Assembly (NCBI RefSeq): GCF_040546685.1
Contig: NZ_JBEPOH010000001.1
Location: 1,550,001 to 1,614,000, forward strand
Direction of reading: 5' to 3'
Length of the DNA: 64,000 bases
From: Variovorax sp. OAS795
GTDB lineage: Bacteria; Pseudomonadota; Gammaproteobacteria; Burkholderiales; Burkholderiaceae_C
Below the pieces are notes generated by a model that was not told the DNA's origin, did not search any database, and saw only the letters and a program-made list of their open reading frames with translations. Within the stretch, counting starts at the first letter, position 1; each line of letters begins with the position of its first letter. Of this stretch, positions 17,650 to 29,097 are shown one piece after another. A program made the translations under genes and the position numbers.

Positions 17650-18012
17650 CTAGAACTCCAGCGTGCAGGAGTCCCCCAGCGCCTCGCGCCACACCCGCAC
17701 CCGCGCCAACGCCGCCCGCAGTTCCGGCAGCGCATCCGCAATGAACACACACAGGTTCTCCAGCGTCGGCGGATGCAGCCCCTCCACATCATCGAGCAGG
17801 TGATGGTCCAGCCGCTCGCGCACTTCGTCCAGCCGGCGGCGCAGCAGCCCCAGGTCGATCACCATGCCCGTGACCGGATCGCGCTCGCCCGCAAGCCAGA
17901 CTTCGGCGTGGTAGGTGTGGCCGTGGATGCGGCGGCTGCCTTCGACTTCGATGTCGCGCTTCAGCGTGTGCGCGGCATCGAAGAAAAAGCGTTGGCTGAC
18001 GGTGAATCTCAT
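17650..18012 (-). CDS. queD: 6-carboxytetrahydropterin synthase
   Basis: A 120-residue member of the PTPS/QueD family, which converts dihydroneopterin triphosphate to 6-carboxytetrahydropterin in queuosine synthesis. Zinc-binding His residues are in FFFDAAHTL and RRIHGHTYHAEVWL; the late LDHHLLDDVEGLHPPTLENLCVFIA is the second half-site. The usual Cys between the first His and the HGH pair is not obvious in FDAAHTLKRDIEVEGSRRIHGH, which would be unusual for a QueD proper and leaves room for a related pterin activity. It lies 20 bases after queE, supporting the queuosine assignment. Confidence 0.85.
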   Translation of the reverse strand: MRFTVSQRFFFDAAHTLKRDIEVEGSRRIHGHTYHAEVWLAGERDPVTGMVIDLGLLRRRLDEVRERLDHHLLDDVEGLHPPTLENLCVFIADALPELRAALARVRVWREALGDSCTLEF

Positions 18013-18032
18013 CCTGGAAAATCTCTTCGCAC

Positions 18033-20421
<2,389 letters not shown>

Positions 20422-20497
20422 GGTTGGGTTTCTCCCTGCGGGCGTCGGTGGCCGGGCATCCTTGATTGAAGAAAGACAGAAAAAAGCGGGTGGGTCG

Positions 20498-22078
20498 TCA
20501 GCCGCCGGGCGGCACCAGCACCGTGGGCGCGGTGGCTTCGGCGAGCGAAGGGTAGTCGCGGCTGAAATGCAGGCCGCGGCTTTCGTGCCGTGCCTGCGCC
20601 GAGCGGACGATCAGCTCGGCCACCTGCACCAGATTGCGCAGTTCGAGCAGGTCGCGCGTGACGTGGAAGTTTGCGTAGAACTCGCGGATCTCGGCCTGCA
20701 GCAGTTCGATGCGATGGCTTGCGCGCTCCAGCCGCTTGTTGGTGCGCACGATGCCCACGTAATCCCACATGAAGCGGCGCAGTTCGTCCCAGTTGTGCGA
20801 GATGACCACGGCCTCGTCGGCATCGGTCACGCGGCTGTCGTCCCAGGGCGGCAGCTCGGCGCCGCTACGCATGGGCGCCGCGGCAATCGCCCCGGCCGCG
20901 GCGCGCGCGAACACCATGCACTCGACGAGCGAATTGCTCGCGAGCCGGTTGGCGCCATGCAGCCCGGTGCAGGCGGTCTCGCCGATCGCATAGAGGCCGG
21001 GCACGTCGGTGCGGCCGGCCAGGTCGCTCAGCACGCCGCCGCAGGTGTAGTGCGCGGCCGGCACCACGGGAATCGGCTCGCGCGTGATGTCGATGCCCAG
21101 CTCCGCGCAGCGCGCGAGGATGTTGGGGAAGTGCTCTTTCAGGAAGGCGGGGCTCTGGTGCGAGATGTCCAGATGCACGCAGTCCAGGCCGTGCTTCTTC
21201 ATCTCGAAGTCGATGGCCCGCGCCACCACGTCGCGCGGTGCGAGCTCGGCGCGCTCGTCGTGCGTGGGCATGAAGCGGGTGCCGCCGGCCGATTCGGGCA
21301 GCTTCAGCAGCCCGCCTTCGCCGCGCACCGCCTCGCTGATGAGGAAGGACTTGGCATGCGGGTGGTACAGGCACGTGGGGTGGAACTGGATGAACTCCAT
21401 GTTTCCCACCCGGCAGCCCGCGCGCCAGGCGGCCGCGATGCCGTCGCCGGTGGCGGTGTCGGGGTTGGTGGTGTACAGGTACACCTTCCCCGCGCCGCCC
21501 GTGGCCAGGATGGTGTGCGGCGCGCGGAAGGCCAGCACTTCGTCGGTCTGGTCGTCCAGCGCGTAGAGGCCCAGGCAGGCCGGATCGTCCAGGCCCAGCT
21601 TGGTGCCGGTGATCAGGTCGACCAGCGTGTGGTGCTCGAACAGCGTGATGTTCGGCGTGCGGCGCACGCGTTCGATCAGCACCTGCTGCACGGCCGAACC
21701 GGTGGCGTCCGTCACGTGAACGATGCGGCGCTGGCTGTGGCCGCCTTCGCGGGTCAGGTGCAGGTCGCCGTTTTCCTCGGAGAACGGCACGCCCAGTTCG
21801 CGCAGCCAGCCGATCGCCTCCGGCGCATGCTCGACCACGAAGCGGGTGGCTGCGGGGTCGCAGAGGCCCGCGCCGGCCACCAAGGTGTCTTCCACGTGCG
21901 CGTCGAAGCTGTCGCCCGCGGCCAGCACGGCCGCGATGCCGCCCTGTGCCCAGGCGCTGGAGCCGTCGTTCAGTGCGCGCTTGGTCAGCACCGCCACCCG
22001 GTGCGTGGGCGCCAGGTGCAGCGCGGCCGAGAGGCCTGCGAGGCCGCTGCCGACGATGAGGACGTCGAAGTCGCGCAC
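20498..22078 (-). CDS. nadB: L-aspartate oxidase
   Basis: A 526-residue FAD enzyme oxidising L-aspartate to iminoaspartate, the first step of NAD synthesis. FAD-binding [17 protein letters not shown] is at 5-21, then [14 protein letters not shown], the catalytic-region [20 protein letters not shown], and [39 protein letters not shown] chose a GTG at 22078, since GGAGG lies just upstream and the Rossmann motif then starts at the normal distance; the frame is open further upstream but that is scpA shadow. It sits 14 bases after scpA. Confidence 0.94.
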   Translation of the reverse strand: MRDFDVLIVGSGLAGLSAALHLAPTHRVAVLTKRALNDGSSAWAQGGIAAVLAAGDSFDAHVEDTLVAGAGLCDPAATRFVVEHAPEAIGWLRELGVPFSEENGDLHLTREGGHSQRRIVHVTDATGSAVQQVLIERVRRTPNITLFEHHTLVDLITGTKLGLDDPACLGLYALDDQTDEVLAFRAPHTILATGGAGKVYLYTTNPDTATGDGIAAAWRAGCRVGNMEFIQFHPTCLYHPHAKSFLISEAVRGEGGLLKLPESAGGTRFMPTHDERAELAPRDVVARAIDFEMKKHGLDCVHLDISHQSPAFLKEHFPNILARCAELGIDITREPIPVVPAAHYTCGGVLSDLAGRTDVPGLYAIGETACTGLHGANRLASNSLVECMVFARAAAGAIAAAPMRSGAELPPWDDSRVTDADEAVVISHNWDELRRFMWDYVGIVRTNKRLERASHRIELLQAEIREFYANFHVTRDLLELRNLVQVAELIVRSAQARHESRGLHFSRDYPSLAEATAPTVLVPPGG

Positions 22079-22092
22079 GCCGGCCTCCGCTG

Positions 22093-22929
22093 TCAGGCCG
22101 GGGCGTACGCCAAGCGCACGTAGATGGGGGCGAAGGCCTCGGCCTGCGTGATGTCGATCAGCGTCTCTTTCGCGAGCTCGAGCATCGCGATGAAGGTGAC
22201 GATCAGCACCGGCGCGCCGCGCGACGGGTCGAACAGTTTTTCGAACTCCACGAAGCGCTGGCCCTGCAGGTGCCGCAGCACGATGCTCATGTGCTCGCGC
22301 ACGTTGAGTTCCTCGCGCGAGATCTTGTGGTGCTGCACGAGCTTGGCGCGCTTCATGATGTCGGCCCACGCGTCGCGCAGCTCGACCACGTTCACATCGG
22401 GAAAGCGGGGCTTGAGCGATTGTTCGATGTAGACCTGCCCCTTCCAGAAGTCGCGCCCGTAGGTCGGCATGGCGCTGATGGCGGCGGCCTGCAGCTTGGT
22501 CTGCTCGTATTCGAGCAGGCGGCGCACCAGCTCCGCGCGCGGGTCCTCGGCTTCTTCGCCGTCGGCCACCTTCTTGGGCGGCAGCAGCATGCGCGACTTG
22601 ATCTCGATCAGCATCGCGGCCATCAGCAGGTACTCGGCCGCGAGTTCGAGGTTGGTCTGGCGAATCTCGTCGACGTAGCTCAGGTATTGCCGCGTGAGCC
22701 CCGCCATCGGGATGTCGAGGATGTTGAAGTTCTGCTTCCTGATGAGGTAGAGCAGCAGGTCCAGCGGACCTTCGAAGGCTTCGAGGAAGACCTGCAGCGC
22801 CTCCGGCGGGATGTACAGGTCTTTCGGCATCGCGAACAACGGCTCGCCATAGAGCCTGGCGAGCGCGACCTGGTCGACCACCTCGGGCATGCTCGCCACG
22901 AGCGTGTCGTTGTCCTCGTTGCCCTTCAT
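22093..22929 (-). CDS. scpA: Segregation and condensation protein A
   Basis: A 278-residue ScpA kleisin. The N-terminal SMC-binding segment reads EAFEGPLDLLLYLIRKQNFNILDIP and is followed by LAAEYLLMAAMLIEIKSRMLLP. A linker region leads to the C-terminal winged-helix part (FVTIFIAMLELAKE-like IVTFIAMLELAKETLI). With SMC and ScpB it organises chromosomes. scpB is not in this window. The DUF3460 gene lies 70 bases upstream and nadB directly downstream. Confidence 0.93.
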   Translation of the reverse strand: MKGNEDNDTLVASMPEVVDQVALARLYGEPLFAMPKDLYIPPEALQVFLEAFEGPLDLLLYLIRKQNFNILDIPMAGLTRQYLSYVDEIRQTNLELAAEYLLMAAMLIEIKSRMLLPPKKVADGEEAEDPRAELVRRLLEYEQTKLQAAAISAMPTYGRDFWKGQVYIEQSLKPRFPDVNVVELRDAWADIMKRAKLVQHHKISREELNVREHMSIVLRHLQGQRFVEFEKLFDPSRGAPVLIVTFIAMLELAKETLIDITQAEAFAPIYVRLAYAPA

Positions 22930-22999
22930 CGGGTGCTTGCTATCATTTCAATAGCTGCAGCCGCGACGGGAGCGAACGACGGATGCCGGCTGGGCACCA

Positions 23000-23206
23000 T
23001 TACTTGCTTTGGGTCTGGTAGACGTACGGCTGCTGCGGCACGCGGGCTTCGTTGTATTCCTCGAGCAGGCTGCGGTCGAGGTGCTTGTCCCACAGCAGGG
23101 CACGGCCGGCGCGCTGTTCGGCTTCCAGCGTCGGCTTCTTTTCCTTCATCTCCTCGATGAAGCTGGTGATCTCGGAGGTGTAGTGGGGGCGGCGGAAGAT
23201 GGACAT
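23000..23206 (-). CDS. DUF3460 family protein
   Basis: A 68-residue soluble protein with the family pattern FRRPHYTSEITSFIEEMKEKKPTLEAEQRAGRALLWDK split across the first 42 residues, then LDRSLLEEYNEARVPQQPYVYQTQSK. DUF3460 is restricted to beta-proteobacteria and has no known function. It characteristically sits before scpA and the pan genes, as here. The ATG at 23206 has AAAGG a few bases upstream. Confidence 0.85.
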   Translation of the reverse strand: MSIFRRPHYTSEITSFIEEMKEKKPTLEAEQRAGRALLWDKHLDRSLLEEYNEARVPQQPYVYQTQSK

Positions 23207-23245
23207 AGACTGGACCTTTGAAGCGCGAATTTTACCGGGGATGGC

Positions 23246-23750
23246 ATGAAGCAACGAGAACAGTGGCGGATCGGCTGTGCAACAGCGTTATTGGCGGCCG
23301 TGATCGGGCTCGCGGGATGCGACCCGCAGCGCATCGGCGAACTGGAGGAAGGCGTCTCGACCGAGGCCGACGTGCGCGCCAGGTTCGGCGAGCCCGAGAA
23401 CGTCTGGGACGCGCCGAACGGCCGCGTGCTCGAGTACAACCGCCAGCCGCAGGGCCAGAAGAACTACATGATCACCATCGGCGCCGACGGCAAGATGAGC
23501 GCGCTGCGCCAGGTTGCTGACGCCCGAGAACTTCGCCAAGGTGCAGCCCGGCATGATGATGGAAGACCTGCGCAAGCTGCTCGGCAAGCCCGCCAAGGTC
23601 ACGCCGTACGCTCTCAAGCGGGAAACCGAATGGGAATGGCGCTGGGTGCAGCCGCCGAATTCGCCCATGGTGTTCACCGCCACGCTCAACGACGACCAGC
23701 GCGTGGTGCGAAGCGGCTCCTCGCCCGACCGGAGCACGGAGGCCAACTAG
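23246..23750 (+). pseudogene. BamE/SmpA-like two-repeat lipoprotein, frameshifted
   Basis: The first part (from ATG 23246) has a signal peptide with lipobox GLAGC and a SmpA/OmlA-like repeat (IGELEEGVSTEADVRARFGEPENVW). The second repeat (LTPENFAKVQPGMMMEDLRKLLGKPAKV ... EWEWRW) is in the next frame. Joining them needs removal of one base in the GGTTG at 23512-23516, giving LRQV-LTPENF with no gap, so a single extra T at 23514/23515 is the simplest explanation. Intact, it would be about 167 residues. It could be a real inactivating mutation or a sequence error. Its TAG stop (23748-23750) lies inside the target duplicated by the adjacent IS. Confidence 0.75.
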
Positions 23751-23751
23751 T
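23746..23751. repeat. Target site duplication, left copy (ACTAGT)
   Basis: ACTAGT flanks the insertion sequence on both sides (right copy at 24795-24800). It fits the NCTAGN target and 6-bp duplication known for Bordetella IS481. This copy carries the stop codons of the BamE-like gene and of the transposase. Confidence 0.85.
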
Positions 23752-24697
23752 TGTGAAGCGTCAAGAGGTTGTTTCTTGACGAGTTGATTCTGGAGATGGG
23801 CGCGACGCCGCCGATACCGCTGTGCGGGCGATGCCAGTTGTAGTGGTGCTGCCAGCTTGCCAGGGCATCGGTTCGATGGGCCGAGTTCTGGTAGGTCCAG
23901 CCGTAGGCCCACTCTCGCAGCGCGGACTGGATGAACCTCTCGGCCTTGCCATTGGTCTGCGGCCGGTAGGGTCGCGTGAAGCTGTGCTTGATGCCCAGTT
24001 CCGTGCAGGTTGCCCTGAACTCGCGCGAGCGAAACGCTGGGCCGTTGTCCGTGAGCAACCGCTTGACGATGATGCCCAGGCGGGCGTAATAGGCCACCGC
24101 ATTGCGCAGGAACAGGACCGCCTGCGCTTGCTTTTCGTCCGGGTGCATGGCGGTGAATGCCAGCCTTGCATGGTCGTCGATGGCCACGAACAGCGTCTCC
24201 CAGCCTGCTCCATCGACCGAGTCGCGCCGGTTTCCTGTGACACGGTGGCTGGGCCGCACGATGCGCCCAAGCTTCTTGGTGTCGATGTGCAGCAGATCGC
24301 CGGGCGCCTCGTGTTCATAGCGCACGACCGCTTCGACAGGCTCCAGATCGCTCAACCTGGACATGCCCGCTCGCGCCAGGACGCGACTGACAGTGGACTC
24401 CGAGACGCCCACGCTGCGGGCGATGCGAGCCTGCAGCATTCGGCGTTTGCGCAGCTCGACGATGAGCAAGGCCTTGCCCGCATCGATGGCCCTGGGCGAG
24501 CGCGTGGGCCTGGAGGACGCATCGGCCAACGCGGCTTCGCCGCCGGCCAGATAACGACCGAGCCACTTCCTGGCCGTTGGCGCAGTGACGCCGTGTGCGG
24601 CTGCGGCTCGCACGGCATCCAGGCCTTCCAAGGTCATCTGTTTGACCATCTCGATTCGGCGGGCAAAGGTAAGTCGGGCATGCTTATGGGTGTTCAT
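23747..24697 (-). CDS. IS481-family transposase
   Basis: A 316-residue DDE transposase. An N-terminal HTH region (about 25-100, AAAHGVTAPTARKWLGRYLAGG and ARSVGVSESTVSRVLARAG) precedes an rve integrase core. Likely catalytic acids are in LLHIDTKK, LLTDNGPAF and GKAERFIQS; YRPQTNGKAER is typical of the family. The reading frame is intact. Its stop codon (CTA on the plus strand, 23747-23749) is not inside the element but in the duplicated target, a feature of IS481-type elements. It ends in NNLLTLHN, encoded by the terminal inverted repeat. Confidence 0.95.
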   Translation of the reverse strand: MNTHKHARLTFARRIEMVKQMTLEGLDAVRAAAAHGVTAPTARKWLGRYLAGGEAALADASSRPTRSPRAIDAGKALLIVELRKRRMLQARIARSVGVSESTVSRVLARAGMSRLSDLEPVEAVVRYEHEAPGDLLHIDTKKLGRIVRPSHRVTGNRRDSVDGAGWETLFVAIDDHARLAFTAMHPDEKQAQAVLFLRNAVAYYARLGIIVKRLLTDNGPAFRSREFRATCTELGIKHSFTRPYRPQTNGKAERFIQSALREWAYGWTYQNSAHRTDALASWQHHYNWHRPHSGIGGVAPISRINSSRNNLLTLHN

Positions 24698-24794
24698 CCG
24701 GTTGGGCGTCCTGAGTGGATTGGGTGTTTGGCGACTTCCAGTCTCTCAAACCCAATCCGGATGAACACCGGATACAACCTATTGAAGCTTCACA
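23752..24794 (-). mobile_element. IS481-family insertion sequence, complete (1,043 bp)
   Basis: Terminal inverted repeats begin TGTGAAGC at both ends. Over the first 24 bases, TGTGAAGCGTCAAGAGGTTG on the left and TGTGAAGCTTCAATAGGTTG on the right differ at two positions, and a third mismatch follows. The right end closely resembles the known end of Bordetella pertussis IS481 (about 1,053 bp). A 6-bp duplication ACTAGT flanks it at 23746-23751 and 24795-24800. One intact transposase gene fills the element. Intact ends, repeat and ORF indicate a recent, probably still mobile, insertion. Confidence 0.93.
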
Positions 24795-24800
24795 ACTAGT
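24795..24800. repeat. Target site duplication, right copy (ACTAGT)
   Basis: This copy holds the stop codon of sulP (CTA on the plus strand, 24796-24798). Before insertion the BamE-like gene and sulP met tail to tail on one CTAG; the duplication left each gene with its own stop. Confidence 0.85.
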
Positions 24801-26472
24801 CTTCGGCCGGCCGCGGCTGGCCGCTCGTCAGCTCGTCGGCAAAACCCGAGCGCACGATCACCTCGAGCGGCTGCGGCTGCAGCGATTCCAGGCGCAGCAG
24901 CCCGTCGCGCGCCAGCACCGCGCGGTGCAGCTGGCGCAGCGCATCGACGCCGGTCGCGTCCAGGTAGATGAGGTGCGTGGCGTCGAGCACCACCGTCATG
25001 CCGCGCGGGGCGTTCTCGGCCGCGTTCACCGCCTCGTCCAGCTTGGCCGCGGCCCCGAAGAACATCGCGCCATAGAGCCGGTAGGTGAGCACCGGCGGCT
25101 GCATCGTGACCAGCTCGACGCTGAAAAGCTCGCTCATGCGCCGGATGAAGAGGGCGCATGCGAGCACGAGGCCCGCCTGCACCGCCACCGTCAGGTCGAA
25201 CACGACCGTGAGAAAGAAGGTGCCGAGCATCAGCAGCCGGTAGTGGCGGCTGAAGTGCCGCAGCTGCCCCGGCGTGAACTCGCGCCATTCGCCCATGTTC
25301 AGGCCCACGAACACCAGGATGCCCGCCAGGACCGCGAGCGGCACATGGCGCGCCAGCGGTGCGGCCAGCAGCACCACCACCAGCAGCGTGACCGCATGCA
25401 CGATGCCCGCAATCGGCGAACTGCCGCCCGAGCGGATGTTGGTCACGGTGCGCGCAATGGTGCCCGTGGCCGGCATGCCGCCGAAAAAGGGCGTGACGAG
25501 GTTGGCGATGCCCTGCGCCATGAGCTCCTGGTTCGGGTCGTGGCGCGGCTGGCCGCTGAGCTGGTCGGCCACGCGGGCGCACAGCAGGGACTCGATGGCG
25601 CCCAGCAGCGCGATGGTCAGCGTGGGCGTGACCAGCTGCTTGACCGTCTCCCAGGAGAAATCGGGCAGCGCGAAGGTCGGGCCGCCTTCGGGAATGCCGC
25701 CGAAGCGCGTGCCGATGGTTTCCACCGGCAGGTCGAAGCCCCACGAGACCACCGTGAGCGTGACCAGCGCCACGATGGGCCCCGGCAGGCGCGCGCCCAC
25801 CTGCACCGCGCGTGAACGTGCCATGCGGCCCGCCAGGCGCTGCACCGCATGGCCCACCTTCGATTCAGTGCGCATCAGGAGCGGCCAGGCCATCAGGCCG
25901 AGCACGCACGCCAGCCCGAGCGCGAAGGCGTACGGGTTGAAGGTGCCGATCTGCAGCGCCATGGCGTGCAGCTGCGAGAACACGTCGGCCGGCATCTTCT
26001 CGACCGTCAGCCCGAGCAGGTCCTTGAGCTGCGACAGCAGGATCAGCACCGCGATGCCGTTGGTGAAGCCGACCACGATCGACAGCGGCACGAAGCGCAC
26101 CAGCCGGCCAAGCCCGAACAGCCCCGCCGCGAACAGCAGCACCCCGGCGCAGGCGGTCGAGATCAGCAGGTTCGCGAGGCCATAGCGTTCGACGATGCCG
26201 TAGACGATCACGATGAACGCACCCGCCGGACCGCCGATCTGCACCGCCGAGCCGCCCAAGAGCGAGACCAGGAAGCCCGCGATGATGGCCGTCCAGATGC
26301 CGGCCTCGGGCTTGAGCCCCGAGGCGATGGCGAACGCCATGGCCAGCGGCAGCGCCACGATGCCGACCGTGACGCCCGCGCCCAGGTCCTTGAGGAAGCG
26401 TGTCCGGTCGTAGCCTGCCAGCGCGTCGAGCAGGCGGGGGCGAAAACGGGTGATGTTCAGCGGTGACTGCAT
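24796..26472 (-). CDS. SulP-family inorganic anion transporter with STAS domain
   Basis: A 558-residue SLC26/SulP transporter. Residues 25-430 hold many membrane helices with the family motifs VGIVALPLAMAFAIASG, GGSAVQIGGPAGAFIVIVYGI and GIANLVTPFFGGMPATGTIARTVTNIRSGG. A C-terminal STAS domain (about 445-545) includes MTVVLDATHLIYLDATGVDALRQL. Substrates of the family include sulfate and bicarbonate; the exact one is not evident. It converges on the BamE-like gene; the IS was inserted exactly at their shared stop region. Confidence 0.92.
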   Translation of the reverse strand: MQSPLNITRFRPRLLDALAGYDRTRFLKDLGAGVTVGIVALPLAMAFAIASGLKPEAGIWTAIIAGFLVSLLGGSAVQIGGPAGAFIVIVYGIVERYGLANLLISTACAGVLLFAAGLFGLGRLVRFVPLSIVVGFTNGIAVLILLSQLKDLLGLTVEKMPADVFSQLHAMALQIGTFNPYAFALGLACVLGLMAWPLLMRTESKVGHAVQRLAGRMARSRAVQVGARLPGPIVALVTLTVVSWGFDLPVETIGTRFGGIPEGGPTFALPDFSWETVKQLVTPTLTIALLGAIESLLCARVADQLSGQPRHDPNQELMAQGIANLVTPFFGGMPATGTIARTVTNIRSGGSSPIAGIVHAVTLLVVVLLAAPLARHVPLAVLAGILVFVGLNMGEWREFTPGQLRHFSRHYRLLMLGTFFLTVVFDLTVAVQAGLVLACALFIRRMSELFSVELVTMQPPVLTYRLYGAMFFGAAAKLDEAVNAAENAPRGMTVVLDATHLIYLDATGVDALRQLHRAVLARDGLLRLESLQPQPLEVIVRSGFADELTSGQPRPAED

Positions 26473-26521
26473 GGGGCACCCATTGTGTACCCCGCGCCGG
26501 CGCGGCCGGCCGGTGTTGCCG

Positions 26522-26719
26522 TCAGTCGCTGTCGGGAATCACCGCGTCGGCGGCCGCGCCCACGGCCTTGCCGGTGATGCGCGCGGTGCCGATGGCGGCA
26601 TCCGCCGCCAGGCCCACCGCGCTGGCGCCCACGCTCACGGCGGTACCAGCCACGGTCACCACCGCGCAGCCGCCCAGCATGGCAACCAGGGACAACAGGA
26701 GCAGGGTGCGTTTCAGCAT
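26522..26719 (-). CDS. Small glycine/alanine-rich lipoprotein
   Basis: A 65-residue lipoprotein: MLKRTLLLLSLVAMLGGC is the signal peptide with lipobox MLGGC. The mature part (AVVTVAGTAVSVGASAVGLA and following) is Ala/Gly/Val-rich and may form an amphipathic or membrane-inserting stretch. Proteins of this kind are common in Burkholderiales next to metG and are annotated only as hypothetical. GAGAGGA lies upstream of the ATG at 26719. It follows metG by 17 bases and is probably co-transcribed. Confidence 0.75.
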   Translation of the reverse strand: MLKRTLLLLSLVAMLGGCAVVTVAGTAVSVGASAVGLAADAAIGTARITGKAVGAAADAVIPDSD

Positions 26720-26736
26720 GGAAGGGGTCCTCTCGC

Positions 26737-28830
26737 TCAGCGAACCCGCATGCCGGGCGTGGCGCCGGGCCAGGGTTCGAGCACATGGATGCCGGGGGCG
26801 GCTTTTTCGTCGGCATGGCTGGCGGCCAGCACCATGCCTTCGCTGATGCCGAACTTCATCTTGCGCGGCGCCAGGTTGGCGACCAGCACCGTGAGCTTGC
26901 CCACGAGCTGCTCGGGCTGGTAGGCCGAGGCAATGCCGCTGAATACGTTGCGGTTCTTGCCCTCGCCGGCGTCCAGGGTCAGCCGCAGCAGCTTGGTCGA
27001 GCCTTCGACCTTTTCGCAGGCCACGATCTTCGCGATGCGCAGGTCGATCTTCGCGAAGTCGTCGATGGTGATCGCGGGCGCGATGGCTTCGCCGCCCGGC
27101 AGCGCGCCGCCGCTTGCCGCTTCGGCTGCCGGCACCGGCTCGGGTGCGTCGAACAGCTGGTCGACCACCTTGGCGTCGGCGCGCTGCATCAGGTGCTTGT
27201 AGTCGCCGATGGCATGGCCCACGGGCAGCGCCTGCGCCGCATCGGCCCAGGACAGCGGCGCGATCTTCAAGAAGGCCTCGACATTGACGGCGAGCGCCGG
27301 CAGCACCGGCTTCAGGTACAGCGTCAGCAGGCGGAAGGCCTCGATGCACACCGTGCACACGTCGTGCAGGCGACCCTCCTGGCCCTCTTTCTTGGCCAGC
27401 TCCCAGGGCTTGTTCTGGTCGACGTACTCGTTCACCTTGTCGGCCAGCGCCATCACCTCGCGCAGCGCGCGGGCGTAGTCGCGGCCGTCGTAGAGCGAAT
27501 GAAGCTGCGGCGCCGCATCGCGCAGCGCGAACAGCAGCGCGTCGCCGTCGGCCGACACTTCGCCCAGCTGGCCGCCGAAGCGCTTGCCGATGAAGCCCGC
27601 CGCGCGGCTCGCGATGTTGATGTACTTGCCCACGAGGTCGCTGTTGACGCGCGCGACGAAGTCCTCGGGGTTGAAATCGATGTCCTCGTTGCGGCCGTTG
27701 AGCTTGGCCGCGATGTAGTAGCGCAGCCACTCGGGATCGAGGCCGATCGAGAGGTACCTGAGCGGGTCGATGCCGGTGCCGCGGCTCTTGCTCATCTTCT
27801 CGCCGCTGACCGTCAGGTGGCCATGCACGTACACCGCATCGGGCGCCTTGCGGCCGCTGAAATGCAGCATCGCGGGCCAGAAGAGCGTGTGAAAGGTGAT
27901 GATGTCCTTGCCGATGAAGTGCACCTGCTCCAGGTCCGGGTCGGCCATGTACTCGGTGTAGGAGATGCCGTCGCCGCCCAGCTCGATGCAGCGCTTGTCG
28001 AGCAGGTTTTTCAGCGAGGCCAGGTAGCCCACGGGCGCGTCCAGCCACACATAGAAGTACTTGCCCGGCGCATCGGGAATCTCGATGCCGAAGTAGGGCG
28101 CGTCGCGGCTGATGTCCCAGTCGCCGAGGCCGCCCTTGCCCTCGTCGTCCTTGTAGAGCCACTCGCGGATCTTGTTCTGCACTTCGGGCTGCACATGGCC
28201 CTGGGCCGCGGTCCATTCCTTCAGGTAGGCCTCGCAGCGCGGGTCCGAGAGCTTGAAGAAGAAGTGCTCCGAACTTCGCAGCTCGGGCTTGGCGCCCGAG
28301 AGCGCCGAGTAGGGGTTGATCAGCTCGGTGGGCGCGTAGACGGCACCGCACACCTCGCAGTTGTCGCCGTACTGGTCCTTGGCGTGGCAGTTGGGGCACT
28401 CGCCCTTGATGAAGCGGTCGGCCAGGAACATGCCCTTGGCCGGGTCGTAGAACTGCTCGACGCTCTTGGTGCTGATGAAGCCGTTGGCGCGCAGGTCGCG
28501 GTAGATGTCCTGCGCGAGCTGGTGGTTCTCGGGCGCGTCCGTCGAGTGCCAGTTGTCGAACGAGATGTAGTAGCCGTCCAGGTAGGGCTTGCGGCCCGCG
28601 GCGATCTCGGCCACGAAGGCCTGCGGCGTCACGCCGGCCTTGTCGGCCGCGATGGTGATGGCCGCGCCATGCGCGTCGTCGGCGCAGACGAAGTTGACCT
28701 CGGCGCCATTCATTCGCTGGTTCCGCACCCAGATGTCGGCCTGGATGTATTCCATCATGTGGCCGATATGGAACTTGCCGTTGGCATACGGCAGGGCGGT
28801 GGTGACGAAGAGCTTGCGCGGGGCGGACAT
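26737..28830 (-). CDS. metG: Methionyl-tRNA synthetase
   Basis: A 697-residue class I synthetase. The HIGH motif is at 21-24 in [17 protein letters not shown], the zinc knuckle [17 protein letters not shown] around 143-160, KMSKS at about 342-346, and a C-terminal tRNA-binding (Trbp111-like) domain ([31 protein letters not shown] to the end). It charges tRNA-Met with methionine. I chose ATG at 28830 because [18 protein letters not shown] fits the family N-terminus; 13 more in-frame residues upstream do not. Confidence 0.96.
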   Translation of the reverse strand: MSAPRKLFVTTALPYANGKFHIGHMMEYIQADIWVRNQRMNGAEVNFVCADDAHGAAITIAADKAGVTPQAFVAEIAAGRKPYLDGYYISFDNWHSTDAPENHQLAQDIYRDLRANGFISTKSVEQFYDPAKGMFLADRFIKGECPNCHAKDQYGDNCEVCGAVYAPTELINPYSALSGAKPELRSSEHFFFKLSDPRCEAYLKEWTAAQGHVQPEVQNKIREWLYKDDEGKGGLGDWDISRDAPYFGIEIPDAPGKYFYVWLDAPVGYLASLKNLLDKRCIELGGDGISYTEYMADPDLEQVHFIGKDIITFHTLFWPAMLHFSGRKAPDAVYVHGHLTVSGEKMSKSRGTGIDPLRYLSIGLDPEWLRYYIAAKLNGRNEDIDFNPEDFVARVNSDLVGKYINIASRAAGFIGKRFGGQLGEVSADGDALLFALRDAAPQLHSLYDGRDYARALREVMALADKVNEYVDQNKPWELAKKEGQEGRLHDVCTVCIEAFRLLTLYLKPVLPALAVNVEAFLKIAPLSWADAAQALPVGHAIGDYKHLMQRADAKVVDQLFDAPEPVPAAEAASGGALPGGEAIAPAITIDDFAKIDLRIAKIVACEKVEGSTKLLRLTLDAGEGKNRNVFSGIASAYQPEQLVGKLTVLVANLAPRKMKFGISEGMVLAASHADEKAAPGIHVLEPWPGATPGMRVR

Positions 28831-29060
28831 CGGGAAGGGCGCTTTCGGGAGTGGCGGACTGGCTGGCAACGAACGCGGCCGGGCCGCATTCGGGAACCGG
28901 GCATTTTAGGTGGCAGCGCCGCTCCTTGCCGAACGGCACTGTCCCGGCACCGGACCCCGGCCCGGAAGACCCCGGTGACCCGAAAGCCGGCGGGGTGTCT
29001 CCGGCGCGACGTATGCTCCATCCCGCGCGTTTCGCCACGCCCCCTTCCCATATGGCGAAG

Positions 29061-29082
29061 AGATATACAAGACAGATATACA
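29061..29082 (+). promoter_or_regulatory. AT-rich direct repeat upstream of isocitrate dehydrogenase
   Basis: AGATATACA occurs at 29061-29069 and again at 29074-29082, a 13-base period, in otherwise GC-rich sequence ending 15 bases before the ATG. The copies contain TATACA, a plausible -10 box. The role is a guess: promoter core, regulator site or translation-enhancing leader. Confidence 0.4.
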
Positions 29083-29097
29083 GAAAGCGAGTTTCCG

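Noticed and set aside
14843..17752. A 969-codon minus-strand frame across gpsA, nadC and nadA
   Set aside because: Antisense shadow; residues are low-complexity and fit no family.
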